The notes under the pieces: model-generated
Database searches by the model: none
What the model was told of the DNA's origin: nothing
What the model saw: the letters and a program-made list of their open reading frames with translations, nothing else
Translations under genes and position numbers: made by a program
Origin: Chamaecrista fasciculata
Taxonomy: Eukaryota > Streptophyta > Magnoliopsida > Fabales > Fabaceae
Reading direction: 5' to 3'
Length of the DNA: 64,000 nucleotides
NCBI GenBank assembly: GCA_003254925.1
Contig: QANZ01023827.1
Span: 61,421-125,420 of the forward strand
Part shown: piece after piece, positions 1 to 11,292 of the stretch
Layout of the letters: every line of letters starts with the position of its first letter
How positions within the stretch are numbered: position 1 is the first letter of the stretch

Positions 1-296
1 GAGAGAGAGAAAATTATAAGTGTAATAAATGAGGGTATGTAAAATTACTATTTTGTCTAATTATCTTTTTTATATTTGTATTAGAGTGTAGGTAAATATA
101 GGTATATAAATAGGGGTAGATTAGTAAATGTATGATAAATGAGATGATGATTTGGATGAGATGAGGATTAGGATGAGATTGAGATGAGATTATGTGCCAC
201 ACAAACACCCAAACTGGACTGTTCATCTAATTTTAGGTTGAGATTAGGATTGAAATGGGATGAGATTGGCATGTGTTGTTGCCAAACAGGCCCTAA
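1..296. mobile_element. Right end of PIF/Harbinger-like MITE
   Basis: The stretch ends in CCAAACAGGCCC followed by TAA, the usual terminus and 3-bp target of PIF/Harbinger-like MITEs. Its body (GTGTAATAAATGAGGG, TTGTATTAGAGTGTAGG) matches the 3' part of the element at 10180-10460, so both belong to one family. The left end lies outside the window. Bases 297-514 hold nothing recognisable. Confidence 0.55.
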
Positions 297-514
297 AATA
301 GGCATAAAATAAGACAATCTCATATATTGTATTTTGCTTCAGTTTTCGATTATTTTGAGTTTGGATATGTTCTATATATGTAGACAGTGGTTCTATCCAT
401 GTTTTTTTGTCAAATTAAAGGACTCATAAATCTAATAACGGTAATATATTGAATGGAGAAAATACAAAATGGCTCACGTGTATGTACAGGATGGAAAAAT
501 ATAGGGTTAAAGGG

Positions 515-830
515 TCAATTTAGTCCTAAATGTATGCCTTAATATTCATTTTGGTCCATTATATTTCAAAATATTCAAATTGCTCCTAAATATTTGCAAA
601 ATGTTTCATTTTGGTCCCAACTATTGAATATGGCTTGTTTAGAGCTACGTATTGTTCCCAAAAATACTTTCTCTATCTAGTTGGGACCAAAATGAAACAT
701 TTTACCAGTATTTAGGACCAAAATGAATTATTTTGCCAACATTTAGGATCAATATGAACATTTTGAAACATAATGGACCAAATGAATATTAGGGCATACA
801 TTTTGGATCAAAATGAACCATTGACCAAAC
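515..830. repeat. Fold-back repeat of 'tttggtcc' type
   Basis: The left arm (about 515-672) and right arm (about 676-828) are imperfect inverted copies. Examples are GTATGCCTTAATATTCATTT against AATGAATATTAGGGCATAC, and TTCATTTTGGTCCCAACTA against TAGTTGGGACCAAAATGAA. This is typical of non-autonomous fold-back or MULE-like elements. A related copy lies at 62839-63120. No coding potential is visible. Confidence 0.6.
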
Positions 831-1440
831 ATTTTTGTGTTGTTTTGTTATTTGCATTATGGTCCTTAAACTATTATTTGTTATTTTTTTTTCGTTGGAT
901 TTCACAAATAGATTTGATTATTGATGACTGGGATTTCGTATAAGCCTCAAGTTATCATTTACATTTTACACATGTTAGGGATTGATTAATAGGACCGGTA
1001 CAAATTTATGGACCAAATTGTATTTTTAAAAATAATTCCAATATTATTTTCATTTTAGCCCTTCATTTCATCCACTTGGATTGACCTCTAACCCTTCATC
1101 CAAAATTTTCTCATCCTCACGCTTTCCAATAGCATATCACACTTTCTCATATCATCACATCTCAATATCATTCCAATCAAACGACACCCAAACACCTATC
1201 ATCTCATCTCATTATTTCCTACCATTTCTACCCCTATACAAATTAAAAAAATCCATAAAGCTATTTCAACCAACGACAATCATTACATACCCTTTTATAT
1301 AATTTCACACCTTATTTAACATCATTTTTTCTAAAATTACCCAAACACCAATACATCATTTCATCTCATCCAATTCAAACTTAATCTCATCTCGTCCCAT
1401 AAACTTGTATTGGATTGAAATAGTTGTCACCTTTCAAATT
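541..1440. repeat. Dispersed repeat, copy 1 (direct copy near the window's right end)
   Basis: Sequence from 541 to about 1320 recurs at 62839-63560 in the same orientation. Shared blocks include GAGCTACGTATTGTTCCC, AATTGGACCGGTACAAATTT-like and CTCATCCTCACGCTTTCCAA. The last part (1085-1400) is rich in CATCTCATC and resembles the inverse of the MITE at the window start. It looks like a composite transposon-derived repeat. The open frame at 1081-1302 lies inside it and is not a gene. Confidence 0.6.
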
Positions 1441-1937
1441 TATTGAGGGTGAATAATGAATTGACGTTTTTTCTAAAAAAAATAAATTAAAAATGGAACT
1501 TTAGTAATCATCTTAATCTGGGAAAAACTACAATTAAATCACCATGAGTCTGTCACGCGAGGATTATCCTCTGTTTAGCTATTTATAACTAGAGTGTTTA
1601 TCAACTTGGTTCGAATTCGATTCAGCTCATATATTTTAACTAATCAAATTAATTCAATTAGATGATTTAAAAGGTCATTGAACTAGTTCAATCACAATAT
1701 AATCAATAGAATCGACTTTAATTAATTTAAATTATATTGGTTGATTAATTAATTTATTTGGATAGAAATAATTGAAAAAGAAAACAAATATAGTTGATTA
1801 ATCTACAATCAATTCAACTATAATATATTTTTAATAAATAATAAAATATTAAATCAGTATAATATAAGCATTAATATTTAAAAAATTATAATAATTCATT
1901 AGTGATTTATCTTAACTGGTCGTTTTATACTTGGACG
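1441..1937. other. AT-rich intergenic DNA
   Basis: No gene, RNA gene or clear element boundary is seen. Part of the stretch (1600-1760) has degenerate repeats of the 'aattcaatt/ttgaactagttc' type common in old plant transposon remnants. Confidence 0.5.
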
Positions 1938-2519
1938 TAGAGCTGTCAAAGTGGGCTAACCCGGCTCACACGGGTTGGCCCACCACGGGTTGTGGGTTAT
2001 ACGAGTTGGCTCACCCAAGCTAAAATATTTGGTGAGCCAGAATTTCGTCAACCCGGCTCACCAGCTTGGTGAGCTGGGTTGGCTCACTTAACCCACTAAA
2101 AAAAATTTATTTATTTTTTCTTTAAACTTCAAAGTAACCTATTTTTGCAACCTATTTTTTTTCTTATACATACATGATACATTATAATTTAATAATTTAT
2201 ACATATTTACAACTATATATACCATCAGATTTTTTTTGAAGAGGAAAAGATGAGTGGATTAGGTTTTAGGTTTAAAATTTAAGTTAGTGAATTAAATTTT
2301 TAGTTTTTATTTTTTAAAATTCAATTTTCTTTTTATTTAGGTGGGTTGGTGAGTCAACCCACCAACTCGCCAGGTTAGCTCACCATGGCTCGCGGGTTAG
2401 GTGAGTCAACCCGCGCGAGCCAAAATCATTGGTGAGCCGGGATTTCGTCAACCCGGCTCACCTTTTTGGTGGGTTAAACGGGTCCAACCCGTGGGTTAGA
2501 ACCCGTTTTGACGACTCTA
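1938..2519. mobile_element. hAT-type MITE with 8-bp target site duplication
   Basis: The element begins TAGAGCTGTCAAA and ends TTTTGACGACTCTA, imperfect terminal inverted repeats. It is flanked on both sides by the perfect 8-bp direct repeat CTTGGACG (1930-1937 and 2520-2527), the target duplication length of hAT transposons. The ends are GC-rich with many CAACCCGGCTCACC / GGTGAGCCGGG motifs that can pair; the centre is AT-rich. At 582 bp it has no transposase and is non-autonomous. A second complete copy is at 38995-39598. Confidence 0.88.
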
Positions 2520-2639
2520 CTTGGACGATTGTTTACTCGACTGAATAACAATACGCTCCTTTTCTTGTCTATATATATATATTGAGTATTAACACAATAA
2601 TCAAATTATGTATTTAAAAGGGTTAGCATACAAAGTTTG

Positions 2640-2875
2640 AGTTTTTAGGTGAGATGTAATTGTTGATGTAGTATAACTATAGTCATTTATGTAATTTAAT
2701 GCTGAAAAATAATTAAAAATTAATAATTTTTTTAACCAATCAAAACTGTGTATGGAGTCACATCATTAGTTACATACAACTAACTCTTTCACATGTCATT
2801 ATTTTATTTGCTCATAACCTATTGCATCGCATGTCAAGAATCAAACTTTATATTATAGTCTAATCCTTATTTAAA
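2640..2875. repeat. Dispersed repeat, copy 1
   Basis: This segment (ACATACAACTAACTCTT, CATGTCATTATTTTATT, CATGTCAAGAATCAAACTTT, ATTATAGTCTAATCC) recurs in the same orientation at 34460-34640 with about 85-90% identity by eye. No ends or target duplication could be fixed, so the class is unknown. Confidence 0.6.
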
Positions 2876-4540
2876 ATTTAGTTTCTATAATGTTATTTTA
2901 AAAAGAATAAATTACAACATAAATAATATTTCAAAAAATAAATTATTAAAGTATTCAAACAATGGCAAACGAGCTACAATTTTGTACCACATATATATAA
3001 TAGTATGATATAACATAACTCCCTATATTATTGCATCTCCACGTCCACTCCTATAAACCATACAATTTGTATCCTTATATTGTAGGCAGAAATTATGTCT
3101 GTATCTTCTCATATCATTATTTATGCTCTTGATAATTGACTTATAAATTAAATTATTGAAAGAGTATTAACTAGCCATGACATGATTGATAAATTTTTAT
3201 TATGTTATTTTGAGTTTCAATCAAACGGTGTACAATGAAAAAAAAAAACTTTGTTGATAAAAGTTAATTTTGCCTTGATGTTTTGCACAAGATTTTTCTA
3301 ATTGTTGATTGAAAATAATGTTTAATCATTTTTTTAAAAGTTACTTTTCATAAGTTTTTTCTCTCCACACTTGAGGTCGTTAGCAAACAAGGTCGAATAG
3401 TGCGTTAAAAGTTAGTATTTCTGTTTTGACCAAATTCATTCTCAGAGTATTATTTGACCTCATTTGCCAAAAACTCCAACTGGATAGAGAAAGAACTCGT
3501 TAAGAGTAACTCGTAGTTTTAATTTTGTCACATTCGTACTTGAAACAAGAGAGATATAATCAACTTTATTAAACGAGTGACTCACTTTTGGTCCTCGATT
3601 ATAACTCCAATTTCGTTAAATTTGAAACGTGAGAAATATGACCGACTTCAATAATTAGGAATCAACCATGAAATTTATTGAGAACCAAAACAAAACTTCT
3701 AAGAAGTATTAAGGACCAAACATAATGGAAAAATATTAAGGACTAAAATAGAATTTAATATAACTATTAGGGACCAGAATGAAGTTTTTGCCTATATAAA
3801 ATATAAAATACATAAAGGGTTTCCACTTTCCACTTGGAGTTGGAGGATTACAGTCAGACACCAGCTTCAACGACAAAAGGACAGATGGATTATGACATCC
3901 TCAATCGGAGAAGTAAAATAATTAAATGTATGCTAAAATTAATTTAACTTATAGATATAATTTGTTCAGATGTTTTATTCTATTTTACTTGTTTTAAAAA
4001 TTGACAACATTCATAAAGAGAATAAACAAAAGTCCAATCTGAAGGTTATTCTTAACGAGAATATAAACTAGAATGATTAGTTTAGTCTATATTCCGTAAT
4101 TAGTTAAACGAATCCACCGTGGCTTCAGCTCAATAATGTGTTTTTTTTTATGAAAAATGATAGTAAATTAATAATTTTATCTCTTAAAGAGAGGATAGAT
4201 GGTTTTCTCCCTTAATTTTATCCTTAAAAAATAAAATGATAAAATTTAATTACTAAAGTATGTGATTATAATTAGAGAAATCAGTCTCCGAATAATTGCG
4301 ACTTAATTTGATTATTCAGAGAACATCAACATCAATAGCAACTTAGTTTTGGTTTGACTGGATTGGCCATGTGGTTGGGCGGCCTGTTTGGCTGTTTGGT
4401 ATTCTTCATCATGCTTTAAATTCAGTGGATAATCATAATTTGATTGAGAATTTGAGATAGAATTCTTCATCATGTTAATTTTTTCCAATACATCTTATGT
4501 AGTGTTAATGCTATAATTTTTATAGGCATAAGGCCATAAA
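2876..4540. other. Intergenic DNA without genes
   Basis: AT-rich. Scattered 'ggaccaaaat' and 'tttggtcc' motifs at 3570-3790 suggest decayed fold-back elements. No open frame with protein-like composition, no tRNA-like fold and no gene remnant was recognised. Confidence 0.5.
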
Positions 4541-4542
4541 CA

Positions 4543-4850
4543 CCATTTCGGTCACTAAACTTTATATCAACTGTCAATTTTATCTATAATATTTTACATT
4601 TTGGTTAATTTTATTTTTGGATTAACTTTTTTCAATAAATTAATAACAGATTATTTTTCAATCTAAGTTAAAATTTTGTTTTTTTTTTTTCTAATAATTT
4701 TACATTATATATCATTAGTTACGTAAATTTTGTCATTAACATTTTTTTAAAATAAAAAAAAAATATAAAATTAATCAAAATATAAAATATTAGAGACAAA
4801 ATTTATCTTTAAAAAAAAAATTAATAGTTTATATGAAATTTGAGTACTAA
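4543..4850. mobile_element. Fold-back MITE immediately upstream of the GrpE gene
   Basis: The left arm (GGTCACTAAACTTTATAT, TATTTTACATTTTGGTTAA) and right arm (TTAATCAAAATATAAAATA, TTTATATGAAATTTGAGTAC) are imperfect inverted copies around an AT-rich centre containing TTACGTAAATTTTGTCATTAA. The same family recurs at 21620-21993, with fragments near 31650-31800 and 63640-63870. It ends about 150 bp before the GrpE start codon, so it lies in or next to that promoter. Confidence 0.65.
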
Positions 4851-4997
4851 TTGGTTTTTTTCTTTATTTTAAATCACTCCGTTCATTTCAAAATAGGTCC
4901 CATTCACTCTCAATTCGTACCGTTTTGGTTTGAGTTTTACGCATTCTCTCTCAATTTTTCTACCTTCATCTTATCCCTCTCTCGCTCTCTCTCTTCC

Positions 4998-7900
4998 ATG
5001 GCCACTGTCATCAGAGCTCCGATTTTCCGGCCACCGCCGCCGCCACATCCCTCCACCCTCCTCTCTTCCAAGTCCCCGAAACCCTTTTTTGTATCTTTCA
5101 AACAGACTCGTGGCTTTAGAGCTTATCCTCTCAGCTCTCTACGGTTGGCTCACATAGGCTTAGCATCGCTTCGGTTCGTCAAGTTTGCGCCCTTTGCTTA
5201 CGGCGGAGAAACCGAGACCACTGAGACTGAGACCCAGGTAATTCAAGAATCAGGGGTCCTAGTGAAGTATTTTGGACTTTATGTGTGCATTTTATTTTTT
5301 GGGGGTGTGACTTGCACATTGTGATGTTTATCTTCCTGTTTATGCTTCTTTTTAATTATTGTGACTTGCACTTAAAATTTTCATAAGCATGTAGTTTATG
5401 GAGACGCTATTAATTATTCTAAAATTTTGTTCCCAGTTCCTGTAATTTCCGAAAGAGAAGGGTTTTTCTAGGTGTGTGCCTTTTGGTGTGGATGTCAATT
5501 TCAAAACCTCCTTATTCTCTTCAGTTGGCATATATATATATATATATAGAATTGAATGAAATTAACTTATTCGATAGATATATGAAGTTTTACCCGTTCT
5601 TGTTATACTTGCTGAATTTGGAAATGCTTGTCTTGTGAAAAATGAATGCAGTTAGTTTCCAGAAGAGAAGGGCTTTTCTAGGGCTGGTTTTGTGTGTGCG
5701 TGTTGGGGGAAACCGGTTTGGGGTGGGGGGGTTTAGATTTTCACTGGAGTGCAAGTAATTATGTGGTTCCCAATTAGTTAAACCTTTTTAAACCTCCTAA
5801 AATGCCTTAGATGAAAGACAATAATAAGTACACGCCTGAGTGAAGTAAGGCACCATAATAGAAAAAATGCTTTATGAACAAAATTAAAGAGATATAAGTT
5901 TGTAATAACACTTGACATATCATTTAACTATTATAAGTTCTAATATAATAATCATTAAGTCATAAGTCACTATAATCATCAAAATCATTAGTCATATGTC
6001 AAAACCCTACATAACTAATAACCTAAATAATATCTACCACTCATTGAACTGTTGGGATGGGTTTCCTACTTGTTTGGCTTGGTATGGGTTGGGATTTTTT
6101 TTTTTCTTTTAACCGTTTAGCGCATATTTCACTGAGGCGCCAGAGGCACTTGCCTTTCCAGGGAAAAAAAGAACCAAAGGCACTCGTTTTAATGGTGCTT
6201 GATTGAACCCAGCATCTCCCATGGCACAAGAGGCGCTGTGCAAAAATAGCACCCCGCCTCAATGCCTTATGTGCTAAGTGAGTACCTTTGACAACATTGA
6301 TATGGGCTTTTACCCATTCTTGTTATACTTGCTGAATTTGGAATTGTTCAGGCAATACACAGTTGATAACTCGAAAAGTAGCTTGGTCAATTAATTTCCT
6401 GAGGGATTTTAGGGAACTTGGTAATGTTATTAGTTCATTTTTACTTCCTTGTGTAAGTAATCTCTTAATTTTTTATGGTGATTTTTAAGCTAGTTTTAGT
6501 TTAGTCAATATGGGAGGTTTATAACTTTGAGGTCAAGATTGAATGAGTGTCTTAATGTATAATCTATGAAATATAGTTAAAAGTGAGAAGTATTAGTTCC
6601 TGTTCCTACCTTAATTAGCTGATACTTTCATGTAACAGGACTCTTCAGATGGTGCTCTTGATGTGAAGGACAGTGCAGGTGATGATGAGGATATTGAAGT
6701 TGAGGAAACACCTGCTTCGCCTCTCCTGACATTGTTTCATTCTTACAAAGAATCATTGGTTAATAATGATGAAACCAAAGTTGCTGAGTTGGAATCATTG
6801 TTGAGATCTGTTGAAGATGAGCAAATTGATCTGGAAGGGAAAATTGCTTCTTTATCAGAAGAATTATCTACAGAGAGAGCTCGGATTCTGAGGATTAGTG
6901 CAGATTTTGACAATTTCCGAAAGAGGACTGAGAGAGATCGCCTTTCTCTGGTAACAAATGCCCAGGGGGAAGTGATGGAGAGTTTGTTGCCTGTTTTGGA
7001 TAATTTTGAGAGAGCAAAAGCTCAGATCAAGGTGGAGACAGAGGGAGAGGAAAAAATAAACAACAGCTATCAGAGCATATATAAACAGTTCAATGAAATT
7101 CTAACCTCACTTGGAGTCAAATCAGTGGAGACTGTCGGGAAACCCTTTGATCCATTGGTAAGTTAATCAGCACTTTTGGATGTATCAACTTCTTGATTTC
7201 TAATAGGAAAAGTCTTTTGAATCGTGTAGGTGATTATATTTCATACAAAAACAGAAAAAAGCATTCCATGATAAAGATAGGATCCTAATGCATTTAAATT
7301 GTCATTTTGGTCATTAGGAAATTAAGTCAATGGCATTCAGGCATTACGTGTTGTACAGAAGCCATTACACTTATCTGCTACAAAAATTTGACCATGGGGT
7401 CCCTGTTGCACTTCATAAAATTACAGAATTCTTGTTCACTTCATCAATATAATTTATTTTTTATTTGGGTTAATCCTCAACAGACTTAGTTTCCCTGAGT
7501 CCCTCGTGTTCTTAAACTTCATTTTTTCGCTCTTCCATAAAAGATATCCTATAACAATTAACAATTAACGAGAGACAAGTCTGTTTGCCCACCCTTTTTA
7601 ATTTTTTGGAATAATGTTGTCATCTTTGACTGATGCAGGGCCGCAAGCCAGTTGGCTCGAAATTCAATCGTGTTCTTGATGAACTTTTTCAAACACTTTA
7701 TCAAGTTAGTTCAGGTTTCCTGAAGACCTGGATACGCTTTTAACTCAAAGCAATTCGTGATTGATTCGAGCCAACTTGGTGAGTTGGATAGTGTGTAACA
7801 AAAATTGTCAAAGAAAGAGAAAAAGTGAAACAGCCAAAATGTGTGTGAAAATTTTGGCATGTATTCTTAGACACTGTTGCTATATGTAAATGTAGAATGC

Positions 7901-8285
7901 TTTAACTTTGAAACTCTTTGCATCAGCTGCTGCCTTGAAATGAAATGGTAGAGGCTTGGCTCTTTTATTGATGAAACTATATTTAAGAGTAAGACAGTCT
8001 TTCGTTCAACTGATAAACTATGATTTGTACTTTCTTCTGTAAAAGCTTCATGAAGCCATTATGCGGGAGGATTCCACTGAATTTGAAGAAGGCATCATAA
8101 TTCAAGAATTCAGAATGGGTTTTCAACTTGGTGATCGACTCTTGCGCCCGTCAATGGTGAAGGTATCGTCTGGTCCGGGCCCAACGGAACCAGAGAAAGA
8201 AGTGCCACAAGAAAAACTAGATGCAAGTGAAATATCTGAGGGTAGTAAACAGAATGATGACAGCACAGAAACAGAGTCTGCTTGA
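4998..8285 (+). CDS. CGE1: Chloroplast GrpE co-chaperone (Hsp70 nucleotide exchange factor)
   Basis: Three coding exons, all in phase 0: 4998-5237, 6639-7157 and 8046-8285, giving 332 aa. GrpE proteins release ADP from DnaK-type Hsp70. Residues 1 to about 65 are rich in Ser, Pro and Arg with few acids, like a plastid transit peptide, followed by an acidic stretch. Residues about 125-190 form the long coiled coil (ELESLLRSVEDEQ to RISADFDNFRKRTERDR). The C-terminal beta domain holds the signature FDPLLHEAIM, then EGIIIQEFRMGFQLGDRLLR and VKVSSG. Intron 2 splits the signature between FDPL and LHEA. ATG 4998 is chosen because upstream in-frame sequence is not protein-like. The acidic tail after VKVSSGPGP is typical of plastid forms. 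From memory, the Arabidopsis orthologue is AT5G17710/EMB1241. Intron 1 (5238-6638) carries a short direct repeat (5590-5625 and 6308-6343) and a GC-rich repeat fragment (6110-6280). Confidence 0.93.
7639..7704 (+). other. Candidate 22-codon cassette exon in GrpE intron 2
   Basis: A pyrimidine-rich tract and the acceptor TGACTGATGCAG precede 66 nt that are open in phase 0 and end at the donor TATCAA|GTTAGT. Including it would insert 22 residues (beginning GRKPVGSKF) between FDPL and LHEA without a frameshift. The constitutive splice 7157 to 8046 restores the normal GrpE signature, so this segment is at most an alternative exon. Splice signals and open frame are seen; use is inferred. Confidence 0.3.
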
Positions 8286-9130
8286 AAGATCCAATTTTGT
8301 TTTTTTGGTAGTCAGTCTAATCACCAGAAACATCACATTGTTTATTAGAGTCGCTGAAGTAATATTGCTGCCAAGTTTCCTCTTAAAGAAAGTTCATATG
8401 ATTTTTTTGAGATTTTGAGTTGTGATTTCAACATAGTGTACTCTTGCATGGCTTTATAGAGTTAAATTGAGACAATATGAGTTTTGCCAATTTGGAAATA
8501 CCATTTTGTACTGGGAATACCATTTTTCTAAAGTATTTTATGACAAAGAACTTGATCGTCAAGTTGTGCATTTCGCCGAAGTATTAGCATAGATCATTGA
8601 GTGAGATTTTGCATTATGTATCTTTTCTTTTTCATTTTTTTAGTAAAGATAGGGGTTATTTCTGCAGTCGATAATTACAGACTATTCATTTCGAGATGTA
8701 AAGATTATTAAAATATATTTTGTTTATATCAATAAATTTTTTTCAGACATATGGCTTGATTCAAACATGAAATATCACGTTTAAATAAGTCAATTATTTA
8801 TCAAGTGGGTTAGATTTTATAGTGCATTATGTCTGTTTTGGTTATTTGTTACAATGCATTTTGCCTTAGTATTAGATAAAATCATTTAGATCATTGAGGG
8901 AGATATTGCATTATATGTCTTTGGGCTAGTTTTTATTAAGCGTGATTTACCTTTGTTTTTTTGGCCAGAGTGATGTACTTTTATTGCAAGTGTAGAATCC
9001 AAAGTTTGAATGGAAGAGCAAAATGGACACAAGATGTGTCTAGGGATGATGGTTAGGGTATGAGTAGGATGCTATAATTCTTGAACCTAGATATGAGCCA
9101 TTAAAAACAATCTCCATACCTAGACCAATT
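8286..9130. other. GrpE 3' flank and intergenic DNA
   Basis: The first few hundred bases after the GrpE stop must hold its 3' UTR; no poly(A) site can be placed with confidence. The rest is AT-rich with no gene or element boundary. Confidence 0.5.
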
Positions 9131-9607
9131 AAGGGTGTGTTTGGGAAATAAGTATGTAATGAAACGATGATTTTATGTAATGAAATGGTAATGAGAAAAT
9201 TATGTAATGAAAATGTAATGATAAATGGTGTTTGGATTGTTAGAGGTGTAATGAAAAAAATAGGATTGGAAATTATGTAAAAGGGTATGTAATGATTGTG
9301 GTTGGTAGAAATAATTATATGGGTTTTTGAAAATTGTAGAGGGTTAGAATTGGTAATTGATAATAAAATGAGATAGAGATAATGAAATAATATTTTGACT
9401 TTTGGTTGTGGTTGTCAAAATATCATTTAGCACAACCACAACCAAATGAAATTGTCTTGGAATTTGTGCTAAATGTGAATATTTGTAATGAAGGTTGGAG
9501 TGAAATGTGTGTCTCGGCCCGTAAAAAATCACATTCATCAACGATTGGGTCTCTCTCTTAAATTCAATGACCAAAAAATAAATTCAGGGACCAAAATAGA
9601 ATAATCT

Positions 9608-9751
9608 CTACAAATTCATAGACCAAATAATTTATCTTCAACTAACAACAAATTATTATTCATAATTTGATAAATAGTTNTTACAAATTCATGGACCAAA
9701 TAATTTATCTTCAACTAACAACAAATTATTATTCATAATTTGATAAATAGT
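9608..9751. repeat. 72-bp tandem copy around an N, possible assembly artefact
   Basis: Bases 9608-9679 and 9682-9751 are almost identical (CAAATTCATRGACCAAATAA onward, ending TTTGATAAATAGTT) and are separated by an N at 9680. A near-perfect duplicate at a single N is what an imperfect scaffold join produces. Confidence 0.6.
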
Positions 9752-9904
9752 TTCAACAATATACCATATATTAAAAGATAAGATAATTATTTGAAAAAAA
9801 ATAATTTATTTGAAAGATTATTGTTTTTCAATTTTATTTTAAATTTTTTATACTACAAAAAATATTATCCATATATATACTAGAGAAGGAACCAAATTTA
9901 TATT

Positions 9905-10064
9905 TTTCATTCGGGCTATTCGTGTAAGGGTCTAAGCGAAGACTAATTCCATTCGGGTTACAGAGACCAAATGGTTGAGCCCTCCCAACAATGTCAACTC
10001 AAGGGATCAAACTTGGGTCATCTCACCTCGGGGGTAGCTCGCCAACCACTACACAAAACACTTG
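9905..10064 (-). mobile_element. tRNA-derived SINE, copy 1
   Basis: Read on the minus strand, the segment starts AAGTGTTTTGTGTAGTGGTT, has an A-box-like TAGTGGTTGGCGAGC and a B-box-like AAGTTTGATCCC about 35 bp later, then TTGACATTGTTGGG and GCTCAACCATTTGGTC. This is the layout of a tRNA-derived SINE with an internal pol III promoter. A diverged copy in the opposite orientation is at 53893-54045. It is embedded in the PIF-like element. Confidence 0.6.
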
Positions 10065-10465
10065 TTGATAAAAAATTATATTTTGATTAATCACGTATTG
10101 ACTTGTTAAGTTGATATAATTCCAAGAATTAAAATAATTCTTTAATTAAAAAATATAAATATATAANTGATAAATAGAGAGAGAAAGTTGTAAGTGTAAT
10201 AAATGATGGTATTGAAAATTACTATTTTGCCAAATAACTTTTTTATATTTGTATTAGAGTATAAGTAATTATAGGTATTTGAATAGGGGTATGCTAGTAA
10301 TTGGAATGAAAAATATAATGAAATGATATTGTAATGAAATAATATTTTTGTAATGAGTTTGTAATTAGTAAACAAACAGCTTTGTTGTACTGTAGTTCAA
10401 GTTATGTATTAAAAATGGAGATAATAAGTTTGTAATGATTTAATCATTTCTCAAACACACCCTAA

Positions 10466-11290
10466 ATACTTTAATCTCCATATTCAATCCGGAATTAGAG
10501 CGCAGTTCAACTTCACAATCTTAACTAATAAAAAAAAAAAAAAACTTGTTAAAAAGTCACAAACTCACCTTCTCTATACATATAGGATGATCAAAATATT
10601 TAAACTTAATGGAAATTCTCAAATTTTATCTTATCAGTTTGGGTTTGGGCCCGAGTCAAACCTCAATGGTATGAGTTTGGGTATGGTAATATCCAACCTG
10701 TAATAATAAAAGTTTAAGATTAGAAGAAAAAAATAAAAATTATTAAAACTCCAAACTATCCTAAATCCTCTAATCTGGAGATATTTGAAAAATAACCATT
10801 CAAGTGATTTAGAATGATTTACAACCTATTGTAACTATTGTAAATCATCACACCTCTCACTAATTAAGACTCCTAAATCATTTCATTCCACCACACATAA
10901 TTTTTTTTTCTTAAATTATCCTCCAAATCAAGCTTTTAAGATTTTTTTTTTAAAAAAATAAAATCAAAACAAAAGATTATTCATATCTCTAGGATGAAAA
11001 CAAAAAAATTAACTTCTTTTTTTCTTCAAAGAAAAATTAAAGAAGAAAAGAAAACATTACATGGTCAAATAAGAGAAATATGTTTTGGTTCAAGGCAAAA
11101 AGGGAAACAGCGAATTAGACTAGAAAACATCAAAGCACATGAAAATTAGCAGTTAAAGCCAAAGAGCATAGAATAAAGATTTATGTGGATATATAGCATT
11201 GATTGGCCACACCATTCTCACAAACATTTCTTCCAAATTGAAGAAGTACTAATTAATCAAGCAGTTCATACCATATTCATAGAATTGCAA
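10466..11290. other. Intergenic DNA upstream of the MATE exon
   Basis: AT-rich, with no gene recognised in 10466-11100. A possible TATA-like GATATATAGC at 11189-11198 and a purine/pyrimidine leader precede the ATG at 11293, suggesting that the promoter of the truncated MATE gene survives. Confidence 0.35.
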
Positions 11291-11292
11291 AA

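Larger units (their letters stand above)
9133..10462. mobile_element. PIF/Harbinger-like non-autonomous element (TAA target)
   Basis: The element begins GGGTGTGTTTGGGAAAT and ends ATTTCTCAAACACACCC, inverted copies flanked by TAA on both sides (9130-9132 and 10463-10465), as for PIF/Harbinger elements. The body is rich in GTAATGA repeats on one side and shares its right third with the terminus at 1-296. It contains a SINE (9905-10064), a 72-bp tandem copy around an N at 9680, and a second N at 10167, so its real length is uncertain. No transposase is visible. Confidence 0.65.

Noticed and set aside
5690..6280. Additional GrpE exons in intron 1
   Set aside because: The 4998-5237 to 6639-7157 splice keeps phase 0; the GC-rich part at 6110-6280 looks like a repeat fragment, not an exon.
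7705..7714. Alternative donor CAG|GTTTCC for the GrpE cassette
   Set aside because: Would make a 76-nt exon that shifts the frame; the GTTAGT donor at 7705 is better and keeps it.
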